Assembly: GCA_947650365.1 (NCBI GenBank)
Contig: OX393553.1
Location: forward strand, 70,851,463-70,915,462
Direction: 5' to 3'
Length of the DNA: 64,000 bases
Origin: Chamaelirium japonicum
Lineage: Eukaryota > Streptophyta > Magnoliopsida > Liliales > Melanthiaceae
Made by a program: the position numbers and the translations under genes. Under the pieces are notes generated by a model. The model did not search any database, was not told where the DNA came from, and saw nothing but the letters and a program-made list of their open reading frames with translations. Of this stretch, positions 1 through 29,445 are shown in pieces; position 1 is the stretch's first letter, and each line of letters starts with the position of its first letter.

Positions 1-320
1 AATTCAAGAGAAAAAAAATATGAGGTATTATCTTTACTCATTGAATATAAAATTTAATAAAAACAATATATTATCTTATTTGTTTTGGCCTAAAATTTGA
101 AATAAGCATTTTATCCAAATATCACATATAATACTTCCTATGTTTGTTTCGCAATATTCTCGAAGTGTAGGTAATGCGCTCATGAGCTGACGATACCGTA
201 TTTTTATGGTATTTTGAAACAGGGTATTAGAGGGAAAACAAGATAAAAGTTCAGCATTAGTTGGACCAAACCGGTGCGTTTGGACTCGACCCGAATGAAT
301 CCCTCTCAGCCCTCCATATC
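1..320. other. AT-rich intergenic sequence, no gene seen
   Basis: No coding region or RNA gene is recognisable. Positions 312-320 form the left copy of a 9-bp target duplication of the adjacent inverted-repeat element. Confidence 0.5.
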
Positions 321-1069
321 GGGGGTGTTCATCGGTTCAGGTTGACCCGTCAAACCGAGCCAAATCGATCTATATGGTTCAGTTTGGATTGGGTATTTTT
401 GACCATTCGATTTGGTTCTGAAAAAAAAAACCTGCTAAGATCGGTTCGGTTCTGGGTTGATTTTTTTAACCCGAACCAACCCAACCTGAACCATTGATAA
501 TATACCCTCAATAGTTACTACTGTACAGTCTCACTAATATTGTACGTTATACAGTGGTGACCCAAATCATCACCATTTCGTGCATTCAAGACTTTCAAGT
601 GTTCAACCGTGTGATGAAGCTGAAAAGTGAATGGTGTTGATATCTGCACCCACATAATTACTAGCATCCCCAAGTCCAAACTTATGAAATATCTCAAAGT
701 GAAAAGTTAAGGGTATTGCTAGTAATTTTGTGGGGACAAAGGCTTAAAAGTGAAATCGGAATCAACTCAGCAGCTCAGCCCACCTCACAGCCAATTTAAG
801 AACATTTAGTTGGATGTTCACTGCCAATTCAATCTCATTATTTTTGTCAATCAAGAATTTGGAACAAGCCGTGGAGGCGATATTTGAAGTTATCAAGCGA
901 TTTGAAAGACCCACAGAACTGAAACAAACCGAACTTTTCTGATTTGGTTTGATTCGTTTTTTACCAAGGAATTGTTTGGTTCGGTTCCATTTTTTAGAGA
1001 ACCGATCAACTCCGGTTCGGCTCCAAATTTATCAAAAAACGGAACGAACCTGAACCATGAACACCCCTA
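321..1069. mobile_element. Non-autonomous Mutator-like TIR element with 9-bp target duplication
   Basis: The left end (GGGGGTGTTCATCGGTTCAGG) is repeated inverted at the right end (1049-1069) with two or three differences. The flanks carry a perfect 9-bp direct repeat, CTCCATATC, at 312-320 and 1070-1078. A 9-bp duplication is typical of Mutator-like elements. The interior is rich in GGTTCGGTT/AACCGAACC words and has no transposase. It lies downstream of the EMB506-like gene. Confidence 0.7.
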
Positions 1070-1413
1070 CTCCATATCATTGCAGTACTGCATGTACACA
1101 GTTGTAATACTACATGCGTTTATATAATTCGCTGCACCTGTATACATGTGGGAGGTTCCTGCCATCACTAAATACATCTGTAGAAGGACTTATCACTAAA
1201 TACATTTGTTTGAAGGACCTATCACCAATAACCCCTAAAAACTATTGAGCTGCTTCTACTCATTAAAGAAATAATATAATAGTCAAGATCCAAAAACAAT
1301 GAAAACAAAGATGGTTCTTACTGAAACAACAAATGAGAAGTAAAGCATCCAAAGTATCAAGAAATGGTTTCTCTTGTGACCCCTCTACCTCCATCAGTAC
1401 ACAGCAAGGTCTT

Positions 1414-19169
<17,756 letters not shown>

Positions 19170-19304
19170 CTCCTCTGTGATGAGAGTAGAAACGGAGACG
19201 TGACGGGGGTCGGGGAGAGGATATGGGAATGGGACTACTCTGTGGGCACCCGCTATCGCACCCAACATTTTTGTGCTGGCACCCGTTAAACCCCAGTGTA
19301 AAAT

Positions 19305-19555
19305 GTAAATTACACTTTACCCCCCTCACGTTTAGCTAAAAAACACTTAAACCCTAAAGTTTAAAAACTACATTTTGCCCCCCTTCAATTGGGTTTTTGA
19401 TGAGATGAAAATTACCAAACGAGGAAATTAAGTATTTGATTGAACAGGGTATTGTGCTAACATTTCAAACGTTAGGGTATGATTTGGGACAAAAAAAACT
19501 ATAGGGGGGTTAAGTGTTTATGTTCAAACTGTAGGGAGGTAAATTATAATTTAGC
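19305..19555. mobile_element. MITE-like TIR element, copy A
   Basis: The left end GTAAATTACACTTTACCCCCCT is matched imperfectly by the inverted right end (GGGAGGTAAATTATAATTTAGC). The interior is clearly homologous, in reverse orientation, to the element at 38719-38942. It lies just upstream of exon 1 of the EMB506-like gene, so it may sit in its promoter. Confidence 0.7.
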
Positions 19556-19565
19556 TAAAGTTAAA

Positions 19566-20160
19566 GATAAATTTTATCCATACCCCAGAAATCTGTAATT
19601 AACCCACTCTCTCATTCGTTTCTCCATAACTATCTCAGAGTTTTGTTAATATCTATTATACCCTTATCTTGCACCCCGCATACCAACTAAAACCTAACTT
19701 AAATATAGAACCCTTTGAATGCCTATTTGAAAAGGAAATGATGGCGGTGGATATGATATCATCGTCATCGGTAACAGCAATGGCAACGAGACTCGACGAA
19801 TCCAACCCCCAATTCTTCCAATCAGATTCCTCCATAAGAGATCTAACCCCTCTACCAATGGGAAGAGGAGTCGGCACCCATGTAGGATGTATTTAAGAGT
19901 AGGGTGTGTTTAAGAGGGCGTATAATAACCGTTAAAAAAAAAGGATGTATAATTGGGGTATATTCAAGAGGGTGGGTGTTTAATTGGGGTATAATTTAGG
20001 TGGGACGGGCCATTTAACTATGGTGTATTTAAGGTGAGATGAAAAGGGAAAGGGTATTTTTGGGATAGGAATGGGGTATGATAAAAGAACATGGGATGTG
20101 TTTAAGTTTGTTGAAAATGGGGGCTAATTACAGATTTTTGGGGTATGAATAAAATTTCCC
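19566..20160. mobile_element. ~595-bp element with ~40-bp terminal inverted repeats
   Basis: The left arm, starting GATAAATTTTATCCATACCC, and the right arm, the inverse of a GGGAAATTTTATTCATACCC end, match over about 40 bp including CAGAAATCTGTAATTA/CAAAAATCTGTAATTA. The interior has no transposase but includes a less repetitive stretch (19734-19890) that may derive from other genomic sequence. A clear target duplication was not found. Confidence 0.65.
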
Positions 20161-20193
20161 AAATTAAAAGCACCAATATGCCCCTCCCCCATT

Positions 20194-20560
20194 TTGGTCA
20201 ATGGGTGTCCGCTGATCGATTCGGTAGTTGGCTACCGACCTCTCCATAGAAGTGTCGGTAGTTTCACGATGACACTTAAATGGTGGTTTTGGTGGGTATT
20301 CACCAACACTGTTGGGGGAGGGGGGGAAGATGGAGGAGGGAGGTGGAGGAAGAGGAGGGAAGGAAGAAGGAAGAGAGAGGAAGCGAAGGAAGGAGGAGGA
20401 AGGTGGAAGGAAGAAGGAGGGAAGTGGAGGAGGAGGAGGGGTTGGGACGGCGTCAGAAGAGGGTTGTAGAGGCGGCGAGTTACGGCAGGGCTGTGGGCTG
20501 CAGCAGAGAGGTGAGCTGCATGAGGCGACAAGGGCTGGAGGTTAGGATATTTTCGGGTTT
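20194..20560. repeat. GGA/GAA-rich low-complexity region
   Basis: Purine-rich GGAGGA/GAAGGA words produce several long overlapping frames on both strands. Composition explains them and no domain is recognisable. Confidence 0.6.
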
Positions 20561-20636
20561 CAGAGGGTGCCGATCAAAACTCCAAAATGGGTTGGACACT
20601 GAGGCTACTCAGGGTGCCAATGCTAAAGCCTCGGGC

Positions 20637-20970
20637 TAGGAATGGCAACGGTGTGGTTTTGGGCAAAACTAAAACCGCACCACAACACCAAACCGCCATA
20701 CCGAAATTGTACCGCACCGCGACGGTGTATCATTATGTAAAACCAAAATTGCACCATGCGGTGCGGTGCACCGCGGTTTATCATTATAATGATCTAAACG
20801 GTGCAATTTTATACGGTTTTGGTCAAAACTGAAATCGCACCGCTACACCGAAATCGAAAATCGAAACATCACCACATCGCAACGGTTTTATATTTTGGCA
20901 AACCAAAATCGTACCATGTGATGCTATTTATCACAATTTTTTATTTTAAATCGCACCGCTGCCATCCCTA
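20637..20970. mobile_element. hAT-like MITE (8-bp target duplication)
   Basis: Terminal inverted repeats TAGGAATGGCAACGGTGTG and CGCACCGCTGCCATCCCTA bound 334 bp of GCGGTGCGGTT-type words. Flanks CCTCGGGC (20629-20636) and CCCCGGGC (20971-20978) match at 7 of 8, the size expected for hAT elements. No coding capacity. Confidence 0.65.
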
Positions 20971-20978
20971 CCCCGGGC

Positions 20979-22057
20979 ACGGTCAATAAGCTCATAGTGG
21001 AGTGTCCTAGACCACCCCTTGGAACTCACATCGTTGGTGCATATCATGCGTCGCAATGTGGTGACCTCGTGGTGCATGTGTTGTGTCTTTGACCGGCAGC
21101 GGTCACACTTGCCTAAGCTAGTGTGCACTATCGACTTCAGCCGACAACAGGCTTTCCACAATCCCTTATTGAGGCATTTCGTCGAACACCTTGTGCAAAC
21201 CGTCGTGCCCTTGTGCACAACAATGCTCCCCTACGCGGCCCTTGCGCCAAAATCGCAGATCCCGGGATCCGACTGGGTGAGGCATAGTAATGGTCACCAA
21301 CCCGAGTTTAGGCTCGGTGAGGCTCATTAATTTGTTAGTGTACCAACCTGGCGGAATCACCACCTAAGCTTGAGGTTATCTCAGGTGGAGGTCGAATCAA
21401 ACCCTTTGACCAAGCCTAGGCCCTCGCTTAGACGCCTTCGTAATTTATGGGTTTTAATATGCTTGGATTGTGCGCCTCGATTGTCAGGGCTTGACTGTGA
21501 TGATCCAATGGGTGACGAATCAAACGAACTCTAATGAATTACGTAACAAAGTGATGATTAGCACATACCGGAAATATGGACCTCCAAGTGGTGTGCAGCC
21601 GAAAGTCCAAAGTAGACTTGGAGTCACAGTCATTGGTTGCGATAAAGATCAGTAACAGCCCTTTGATGGGACCTGGCCTAGATATCCTGATCGAGAGATG
21701 TAGTAGACACTGAAGAAAGTAAGTTGAGTGTGAATGCTCTGTTGTGAAAGGCATGAAAAACCACTTGGCCATCTGCATATGTTTGCACGAACAGATCACG
21801 TCCATGGATAGAGCTGGTCATCTTAAGAGATACAAGGCCTAATAGTAATCCTTACTAGGGGCAGGATGAACAAATTAAAACCGAGTTTCACAATAGGTTA
21901 GAAAACATTATTTAATTGTTGGCATTTCTACGCAAACGTTTAAATATCCAAACATTTGTATTATTCTATGCAAAAACATGTTAACCACTTAAATTATAAT
22001 CAATGGAATTCAATTGTATTCGTTTAATTTATTAAAGACTATTTAGCTATCACTAGC
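20979..22057. other. Intergenic sequence, no gene seen
   Basis: Mixed-composition intergenic DNA. Short frames here match no family I know. Confidence 0.4.
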
Positions 22058-22317
22058 AGTGTTTTGAAAACCGGACTGGATCGGACGGTTCAACCAGTTT
22101 GGATCGAAACCGGAACATGTTTCGGTTCGGTCTTTGAATAAACCGGTTTGTTTGTTAACTCAGTAATAAAACCTTGTAATTGAAGAATTTAGTAAATATC
22201 TATTTAAAAAAACATATTTTCATACGGTTCAAACGGTTGAACCACCGGTTTGAACCGATTTGGACCGAACTGGATGCCTTTTCAGTTCGCCTTCCGGTTT
22301 GGTTTTGAAAACATTGG
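22058..22317. mobile_element. GTTTTGAAAACC-ended repeat, copy 1
   Basis: It starts CAGTGTTTTGAAAACCGG and ends GGTTTTGAAAACATTG, with an interior of GGTTCAACCGGTT-type words. Flanking TCACTA on both sides (6 of 8 bases) suggests an 8-bp duplication. A homologous copy is at 47199-47476. Confidence 0.5.
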
Positions 22318-23039
22318 TCACTATTCTTCACCGGCCAACCCTCCGTCGGTAAAATAATTTTTTTTTTTAAAAAAAAATACTTTAATTTTATATTGTAATC
22401 CATGTTATTTTATATAACTATACAACTACAATCAATTAATATTTGCACAACTACAACCACAACCAAATAACCAATATTTGCATAACCACAACCACAACCA
22501 ATATTTGCACAACTACACAATTATAAATATCACCCATCGTTAATTATACATACACAATATAATATTTTTTGCAAAAAACATTACAAAATGTTTTTACAAA
22601 AACATAATATGTATGTGAGGGGCATGAACGTTGCTGCAGCTGCTACCGTTAATCCTCTAATGTTGCGCTTCCTACATTAAAAAATATATATTTATTATAA
22701 AAATTATTTTTAACATTCATAATTAATATAAAAAGATAATAAAAAGATTAATAAGTATAATTAACATCCGTAATTTTTAACTATTGCTAATGATTCTCTA
22801 ATCAGGTTTTGATCAAGTTTTAGGTTTTGAGTATAGATATTGAGAAACGTCTATATCCGTACTGGCCATGTTTCAAGTTTGGCTATCAGACTCTATTGTC
22901 ATCCCTAGTATTGGATCAAATTAACTTTGATCTGATCAGATCAATTTGGATTCAATCGAATAGATTTTTTATATTTCGGATCGAATAATATATTGGATCA
23001 GTTTAATGTCTCATTTTACGTGTTAAGAAATTAAATTTA
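22318..23039. other. AT-rich intergenic sequence
   Basis: Includes a short run of repeated ACAACCACAACCAATATTTGC words near 22440-22510. No gene seen. Confidence 0.4.
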
Positions 23040-23960
23040 TGTCCAATTTTTAAACCGGGACACCGATCGGTGTGTCGTCAAATTCGACAAGTTACTTTGG
23101 TCCCGTGAGGATACTCGTGCCAGGTTTCAAGACTTAAAGTAGCTCCTTTAAGATTTCACCATATGTTAGACGAATCTTGATTCTAAGCGTTAAAAAATCA
23201 TAAGTTTTTGTCTAATTTACAAATCAAAACTCCGATCGGTGTATCGTTCGATTCGATAAGTTACTTTGGCCCCAAGCAAGGTGTTCGTGCTTGTTTTCAA
23301 ACCTTTTACTAGCTATCTTAAGATTTTACCCTCTGATGGGCAAATTTAAGTCTAAGTATTCAAAAATCACAAGTTCTCTGATCATCTAATTACAAACTGG
23401 GACTCCGATTGGTGTGTCATCAGTTTCGATAAGTTACTTTGGCCCCAAGCGAGATGCTCGTGTCAAGTTTCATGACTTTAAGTAACTATTTTAAAATTTC
23501 ATCCTCTAATTGGCTTCTTTTGAGTCTATGTATTTAAAAATCCTAATTTTTATTTAATTTATAAACTGAGACTCCGATCGATGTGTCGTTAGTTTTAACA
23601 AGTTACTTAAATACCCCGCAAGGTGCTTGTGCCGGTTTTCAGGCATTTTACTAGCTATTTTAAGATTTCATCTTTCGATACGCAAATTTTGAGCATAAGA
23701 GTTCAAAATCATAAGTTTTTATATTTTGGACTTAATTTTCGGATGCGATCGGATCTTTATTGGATTGGATAGCATCCGATAGCATAGACTTAGTTACGAC
23801 AATTTACTTTGACCTTGATTGAGGTGCATGCGCTGGTTTTCAGTCATATTCCTAGCTATTTTAAGATTTCGCCCTTCGATTGGAAAATTTTTAGTCTAAG
23901 TGTTTAAAAATCATTAGTTTTCATCTAATTTACAAACTCCAAAAAAAGTTTTTATCATTA
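23040..23960. repeat. Degenerate ~170-bp tandem array, about five copies
   Basis: The marker GTTACTTTGG (or a close variant) recurs at 23091, 23260, 23433, 23602 and 23802, each preceded by CTCCGATCGGTGTGTCGT-like sequence and followed by TTTCA...TAGCTATTTTAAGATTTCA. Spacing is 169-173 bp with one interval of about 200. It directly abuts the CACTA transposase fragment. Confidence 0.75.
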
Positions 23961-24831
23961 GTTTTCATCTAATTTTGATTCATCAAATTTTGAGTCTAAA
24001 GGAGAATAAGATTTTGCCCTCCGATGGAAGTATAGGAGAACCTTTGCATAGTCATTTTTCTTCCTTCGGTTGATACTAGACTTGGCATCCACCTCTTTAT
24101 ACTTCGGTGCTCCGTATATGTGGCATGACCATGTATGTTCGTACTCCTTCCAATACAACATATAATTGTTCACGCATGCATCTATTTTGCCATAACCAAG
24201 CCCAAGATCTTTTATTGTCTTCTTTGCCTCGTAGAATGATTTCGGTATTGTCTCACCCATGGAAAAAGTCTCTTTCAACAACACTTGCAATATATTAAAT
24301 GACATATTACTACAATCATTGAGGTACTTCAAATAAAGAAGCTTTACAGTGAAATAGAGTTTTAAAAATTTCTCACACCCCGGGTATAGAGGTTGCTCAG
24401 CATCCTTAAGTAATCTGTAGAACTTGTCCGCTTCAATATTGGACTGATCACCTGACGACGTTTTCGTGCCTATTCCACCTTACAAATAATATATAATACC
24501 CTCCATCTCATCACCATTATCCGTATTAATATCATCGTCATCGACTACTGAGTTTGCATTTTCACCGTGAGCTGCCATGGGGACAACATCTAGTTCATCA
24601 TCGTGCGAGAACCAACGAGTATAGCTAATTTCAATATCACGTATTACCAAATCAACCTCACATTCCTCTCGAACCTTCTTAGTCACCCTTTCGCAGTCTA
24701 TACAGAGACACAATTTTTTCATCAAACAGTGCAAGACGCTCAAATACAAAATCCAAAAATTTTATGACTCCACTGTACTCTTGACTCATCCGATTCGAAT
24801 TACGTATCCAACTCTTATCAATCAAAGACAT
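23961..24831 (-). pseudogene. CACTA (En/Spm) TNP2-like transposase, 5' fragment
   Basis: Reading leftward from an ATG at 24831, the fragment opens with a transposase-associated domain (DKSWI, then FLDFVFERL; after a frame change ESYTRW-like SYTRWFSHDDE). It continues with LLKDAEQPLYPGC, LKYLNDCSNMSF, SFYEAKKTIKDLGLGY, KIDACVNNYMLYWKE and AKVLLYFHR, all in the order of plant TNP2-like transposases. Frame changes and stops separate the blocks, and it ends soon after the conserved AKVL-YF motif, so only about the first 250 residues remain. It is inactive. No intact CACTA termini were identified. Confidence 0.85.
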
Positions 24832-25399
24832 CTAAACCTATCTGGCCAAACATACACTTGCAGTAATTTTAAACCATATCTATGAGGCTCTGCCCCAACC
24901 ACACCGGTTATCTAAGTATTTGGGTGACTCCATATGGAGTATAGAGCATCACCCTAACTCCAAATGGTTCAAATGGACCCAAGGCCTGACTCCTTCTGTA
25001 AATAAAAAATTAGCGATAATTTCTAGCGAATTTTAATTAATAGGGTTAGGTTACAGGCCTGAAGGCCAGTCATTGACTGTGGCAAGCCATAGCATTCCTT
25101 AGAATCTACAAGGTTAGGATTTCATGGTAAGCTCACTAGTAGATTGTGAGAGAATAGGGTTATGCGATATTCTCTCTCTTACACTCTCTCATTCACTCAA
25201 TCATTCTCTTAGTACTCGCAATCTCACTTTCATACTCCAAATTGTTCAAATGGGCCCAAGACCCGACTCATTTTGGAACTGAAAAAATGGTGATAGCTTC
25301 TGCACAATTTTGTAGTTTTTTCAGTGCCTTCAACACTACGCGTGGGCAATCCTTCCTATCATTCTCAACCTGGACATTTTTAAAATTTATAGTTTTAAT

Positions 25400-25400
<1 letters not shown>
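24832..25400. other. Intergenic, with an imperfect direct repeat
   Basis: ACTCCAAATGGTTCAAATGG near 24958 recurs with changes near 25235, each followed by CCCAAG-CC-GACTC. It may belong to the decayed CACTA element. No gene seen. Confidence 0.4.

Positions 25401-25494
<94 letters not shown>
25401..25494. repeat. CT microsatellite
   Basis: A 94-bp CT run with two small interruptions. Confidence 0.95.
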
Positions 25495-25496
<2 letters not shown>

Positions 25497-26559
25497 CGCA
25501 CGTGAGATGTGTAGTTCAGAGCCGGTGAGATCTTGATTTACCTAGGACTGTGTTGTGGTTATCCGAGTAGGTCAGTATTCACTCACTGAATGATTAGTAT
25601 GAGACCAAAGTAGGTGTATTGACCGAAGGGTTTCTGGATACCTACTAACATAAATAAAATGTATGCTACAGACTTTTAGATGAAGTGCCCAACTTCAGTA
25701 ATGACTTTTGAATAATTTTCATGAATGACACTCTATACACCGTGTCACTAACAATGAATCACATTTATTAATTATAATAAAATATCAATAGATTGGGTTT
25801 TAGGGTACCATTCCAATAATACAAAGAGCTTTGTTTGGGTTAACAAGTGGTATCAAATTGATGTAGGTAGCGAAGGCCCTGCGCTACTATCTTAATGAAA
25901 CTAGGCTTTTCTACCTAAGAAACATTAATTTCAATCTCTAAGGAAGAAAGGGTAGCAAGGGTGTATTTGTCTTTTCACTGTGTTCAGTATTTTCTAATAT
26001 TCATGAGCTTTGATGAAGCTGAGGGAATCGATGTTAGGAAGGAGTGGTCAAAACTTGAGATCGATCGGATCGTTGGATATAAAGTACTGACTAGATCTAT
26101 GTGAAGATTTATTAAAAACAGTAAACATAATTTTAATATAAAGAGGTTGAAGAATAATACAGAATGCCACAACGATCCGATTAAACATAATAATGATTAT
26201 AAAATTTTAATGAGCTTTATAAAGGGGTGAACAATGAAGATTGATAACATCAAAAATGATGTGAAAGCAATTAAAATGATGGAAGATGATAACGACCTTG
26301 AAGATGACAAAAGTGATGAATAATGAAGATGGCTGAGTGCACCCGCGCATGAGACCCATAGCAAAAATAAAGATGGCAATCCATAGCGCATGGGCATCTT
26401 CATTAATGATTCCGAGTGCAAGATCGTTCGGGGTGAAAAAATGATTTTCTATAGGGTCTTTTGGTTGTCTTGGATTGCAAGATGCATTGGAAAGAGGGTT
26501 TGCTTGTACTTTGAAGAAAGGGAGAGAGATTCTTTCCAATTTTGGTAATCACCTCCAAC

Positions 26560-27620
26560 CTTGCTCCAATTAATTTTCTTGACACATCTTGATTAGATAT
26601 TTCTAGGGAATCGTTTGTATGTTGATTTGGAGCACTTAAAGGAGATGAATCGATCGATTCATTTGTTTCTCTCCTCCTTGTTTGGGGGCTCAAATTCTTG
26701 ATTGAAAATATGTGGTCTCTAGGTTTAATTGACTCTTGGTACGAGTGTGAATCTTCCTTTGGTGCTTGATCCCATCTTTGCTTAAGTAGAAAAAGTCATT
26801 TCTCTTTGGTTCTTCAGCCTCTTATTTCGAAGATCATAAATCCTATTGATTGTGATCGTCCCTAATGATGGAGTAGAAAATCCTTATTCGAGGGTCCACC
26901 CATTAGGGCTTGGGAGAGAGAAATCATTTTTGGGTTCCCACTGTTGTGGATTCAGTGGAGGTGGAATCCTATGGTCCAACCTTAGGAAATAGGATGGTGG
27001 GGCCTCATGGTGACAAGTATTTGTACGTGCGTGTACAGGTTGGGCTGTGAAGCTAGTGGTGCTTTTGAGGTCAGGGGCAGAAAGCAACAATATAAGTAAA
27101 GGATGTTGCGAGAGAATGAGCACGACGATTGCTGATCATCCGGCCAACCAATGTCGTGGAATGTCAGTCTGTGGCTTTGTCTGAGCTTTGGGTTATGAAT
27201 CATTACAGATCATCAGAGGTAACAATTTATTTTTCACCTTTACCCTTACTAGTGAATAACTTGCACCTTTATGTTTATCCCGACGTGGTTTTTTCCTTCG
27301 GGGTTTTCACATAAAAATTTCTGCGAGTGCTTTACATTAAATACTAGATTTAGGGATGCATGCATGACCCTATAAAGCATTTGCATACCAAGTGGAACTT
27401 TCACTTCTTCTTTATTGCTTAAACCTACTAAGTGTTCATTCAAGGTTCTTTGGAAAGAGGAAGAACAAGCACATGTTGATACTATCTGAGACAGAGTATT
27501 GCAGTTAAACACATGGGTTATTCCATAAATCTTTATCCCTAATGTGTCATGCTAAAGAAGACCGATCTTTGCTTTGCGATAAAATTTTAATTGGTATTGT
27601 TTCGTCCGTGCAACATGAAC
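26560..27620. repeat. Diverged dispersed repeat, second copy
   Basis: Homologous in order to 11900-12950. Upstream, at about 25840, GGTTAACAAGTGGTATCAAATTG resembles an LTR end followed by a primer-binding site, so a decayed Copia element is likely. No intact coding frame. Confidence 0.5.
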
Positions 27621-28262
27621 CACCCTTGTAAGAACTTTGTGAATTAGAAGTATGTACGGTTGTACCGTCAAAGAAGAGGTGGGGCCTGTGAAGATGATTG
27701 GGCCCCAATAAAGTCTTAAAAGCCCATGGATTGAAACCCATATAAATACCATGTCATTAAAATATTAATAAACTACCTGAAAACTAAAATAAATAAATGA
27801 AAACTACTAATAATGATTTTATTCAGCAAAAAAAAGTCCTGATACATATTAGGCCTACGTCACAAATCCAAGCAATTTTGGTGACTTGGATGATCTGAGG
27901 AAGTGCAAAGAGATTGAGACCTCCAATATCTAAATATACCGAGCAAATTCCTTGACTTGAAAATCTGAATTTTGAGAAACATATCTTGCGATTTGAATAA
28001 CTAGATTTTAAACCCCTTCATTTATGAATATCTTTGTTTGGGTAATCAACTTGATGCCTCTCGTATGTGTGTGTGTGCGCGCGCGCGTGTGTGTGTGAGA
28101 GAGAGAGAGAGAGAGAAAGAGAGGGTGCCTAAGGTCATTGGCGTTGAGGTTACCGACTACGTCAAGGTGATCCACATCGGTCTCTGGTGGGCGCAAGGAA
28201 CCCTAGACAGTCTCTCTATGAGGCAAAGAAAACGCATGATGAAATCATCAGGTCGATAATGG
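27621..28262. other. Intergenic with a small TG/CG/GA microsatellite
   Basis: A short alternating TG-CG-TG-GA run occupies about 28063-28122. No gene seen. Confidence 0.5.
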
Positions 28263-28509
28263 GAGGTGTTGTTTGGATAGGATTCTAATTTTTGGATTCT
28301 AGGAGCCCGGAATCCCAAAATCCCAAAAAAGAGCTTTGGAGTCTTCTTGATTTTGGGCTCCAGAAAAATGACTCAAATACATTTTGGGCTCTCCACAGAA
28401 ATACTTTTTGGGATCATATTGTATCCAAACAGGCTCTTTGTTTTTTTTAGGGATTCCGGACTTTCAGAATCCTAAAATCCTGAAATCGGAGAGTATCCAA
28501 ACAGGCCTC
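28263..28509. mobile_element. MITE-like element with GTTTGGATA ends
   Basis: Left GAGGTGTTGTTTGGATAGG and right CCTGTTTGGATA in inverse orientation (GTATCCAAACAGGCCTC, ending 28509) form terminal inverted repeats around 247 bp. GCATCCAAACA words recur at 28570-28670, suggesting a nested or adjacent relative. No coding capacity. Confidence 0.6.
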
Positions 28510-28798
28510 AACGACTGATTTGAAGCCCCAAATCCCTTGATTAAATTCAACTAAGAATTTTACAGATTTCAGTAGGCCGCATCCAAACAAAGAAATTTGT
28601 ATTAGTGGAATTTAAAATCCTTTGTGACCTCAAATCTCTCCTAAATTTACTGCATCCAAACACACCCTTATCCGCCATTGGAAGCATGAGAACCTTGAAA
28701 AAAAAACCGAAACCAAATGCATATCTAACCGATGAACTGCAGGTTTAAGGAAATGTTTTTTGCATGGTCATATACAAACCTTTAGGACTTGATCTCAG

Positions 28799-29144
28799 TG
28801 TTCGATACCCTCACGCCCCAAAACCCGGGTCGTAAGGGAAGATCCACAGCGGGTATATTAAGCAGGTGATGGGTGCCTCCCCAACTGATGTGGAACTATC
28901 CGTTAACACTCCCTCTCACGCGGAGCACGCGTGGCAATGATCCTCCCACGCGGAACATGCGTGGCAAGACAAGATCGGTGAAGAGCACCCCGAGCGGGAA
29001 CAGCAGTAGGAGATGGGCCAGCTCTGATACCATATTCAATACCCTCACGCCCCAAAACCCGGGTCATAAGGGGAGGTCCACAACGAGTATATATTAACCA
29101 GGTGATGGGTGCCTCCCTCACTGATGTGGGACTATCCATTACCA
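28799..29144 (-). mobile_element. TRIM-like small LTR retrotransposon, ~346 bp
   Basis: Two ~110-bp LTRs (28799-28908 and 29033-29144) share CCCAAAACCCGGGTC and GGTGATGGGTGCCTCC. The complement of TGGTATCAGAGC (29021-29032) abuts the right LTR and a purine tract in complement (CTCCCTCTCACGCGG, 28909-28923) abuts the left one, so the element is on the minus strand. The internal region of about 124 bp has no coding capacity. Flanks CTCAG and GTCAG match at 4 of 5. It lies 3' of the PRIN2-like gene. Confidence 0.8.
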
Positions 29145-29445
29145 GTCAGTAGTCATGGTCATCAGTATCAGCCCAGCCACAGATCTCATCCGGTGTGTAT
29201 CACATCTCTTGTTCTTCCAAAGAACATGACTACATGGAACTCACAGGGACAATCAGCACTGTTTAATTGATGCAGCAGAAGGAATACTAATCATCCATCC
29301 TCATTAGGAACACATCTAAGCAGGAGAGAGCATTACTCATCAACTGAAGGCTCACATCCCTGACTAACACTGAAGAATTCTCTGAACTCTACCTCCTCTG
29401 TTATAAGGGTCACGGCGGTTTCGGTAACTTCTGATATGGTACACT

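Noticed and set aside
20280..20639. 119-codon Glu/Arg/Gly frame
   Set aside because: Produced by GGA/GAA repeats.
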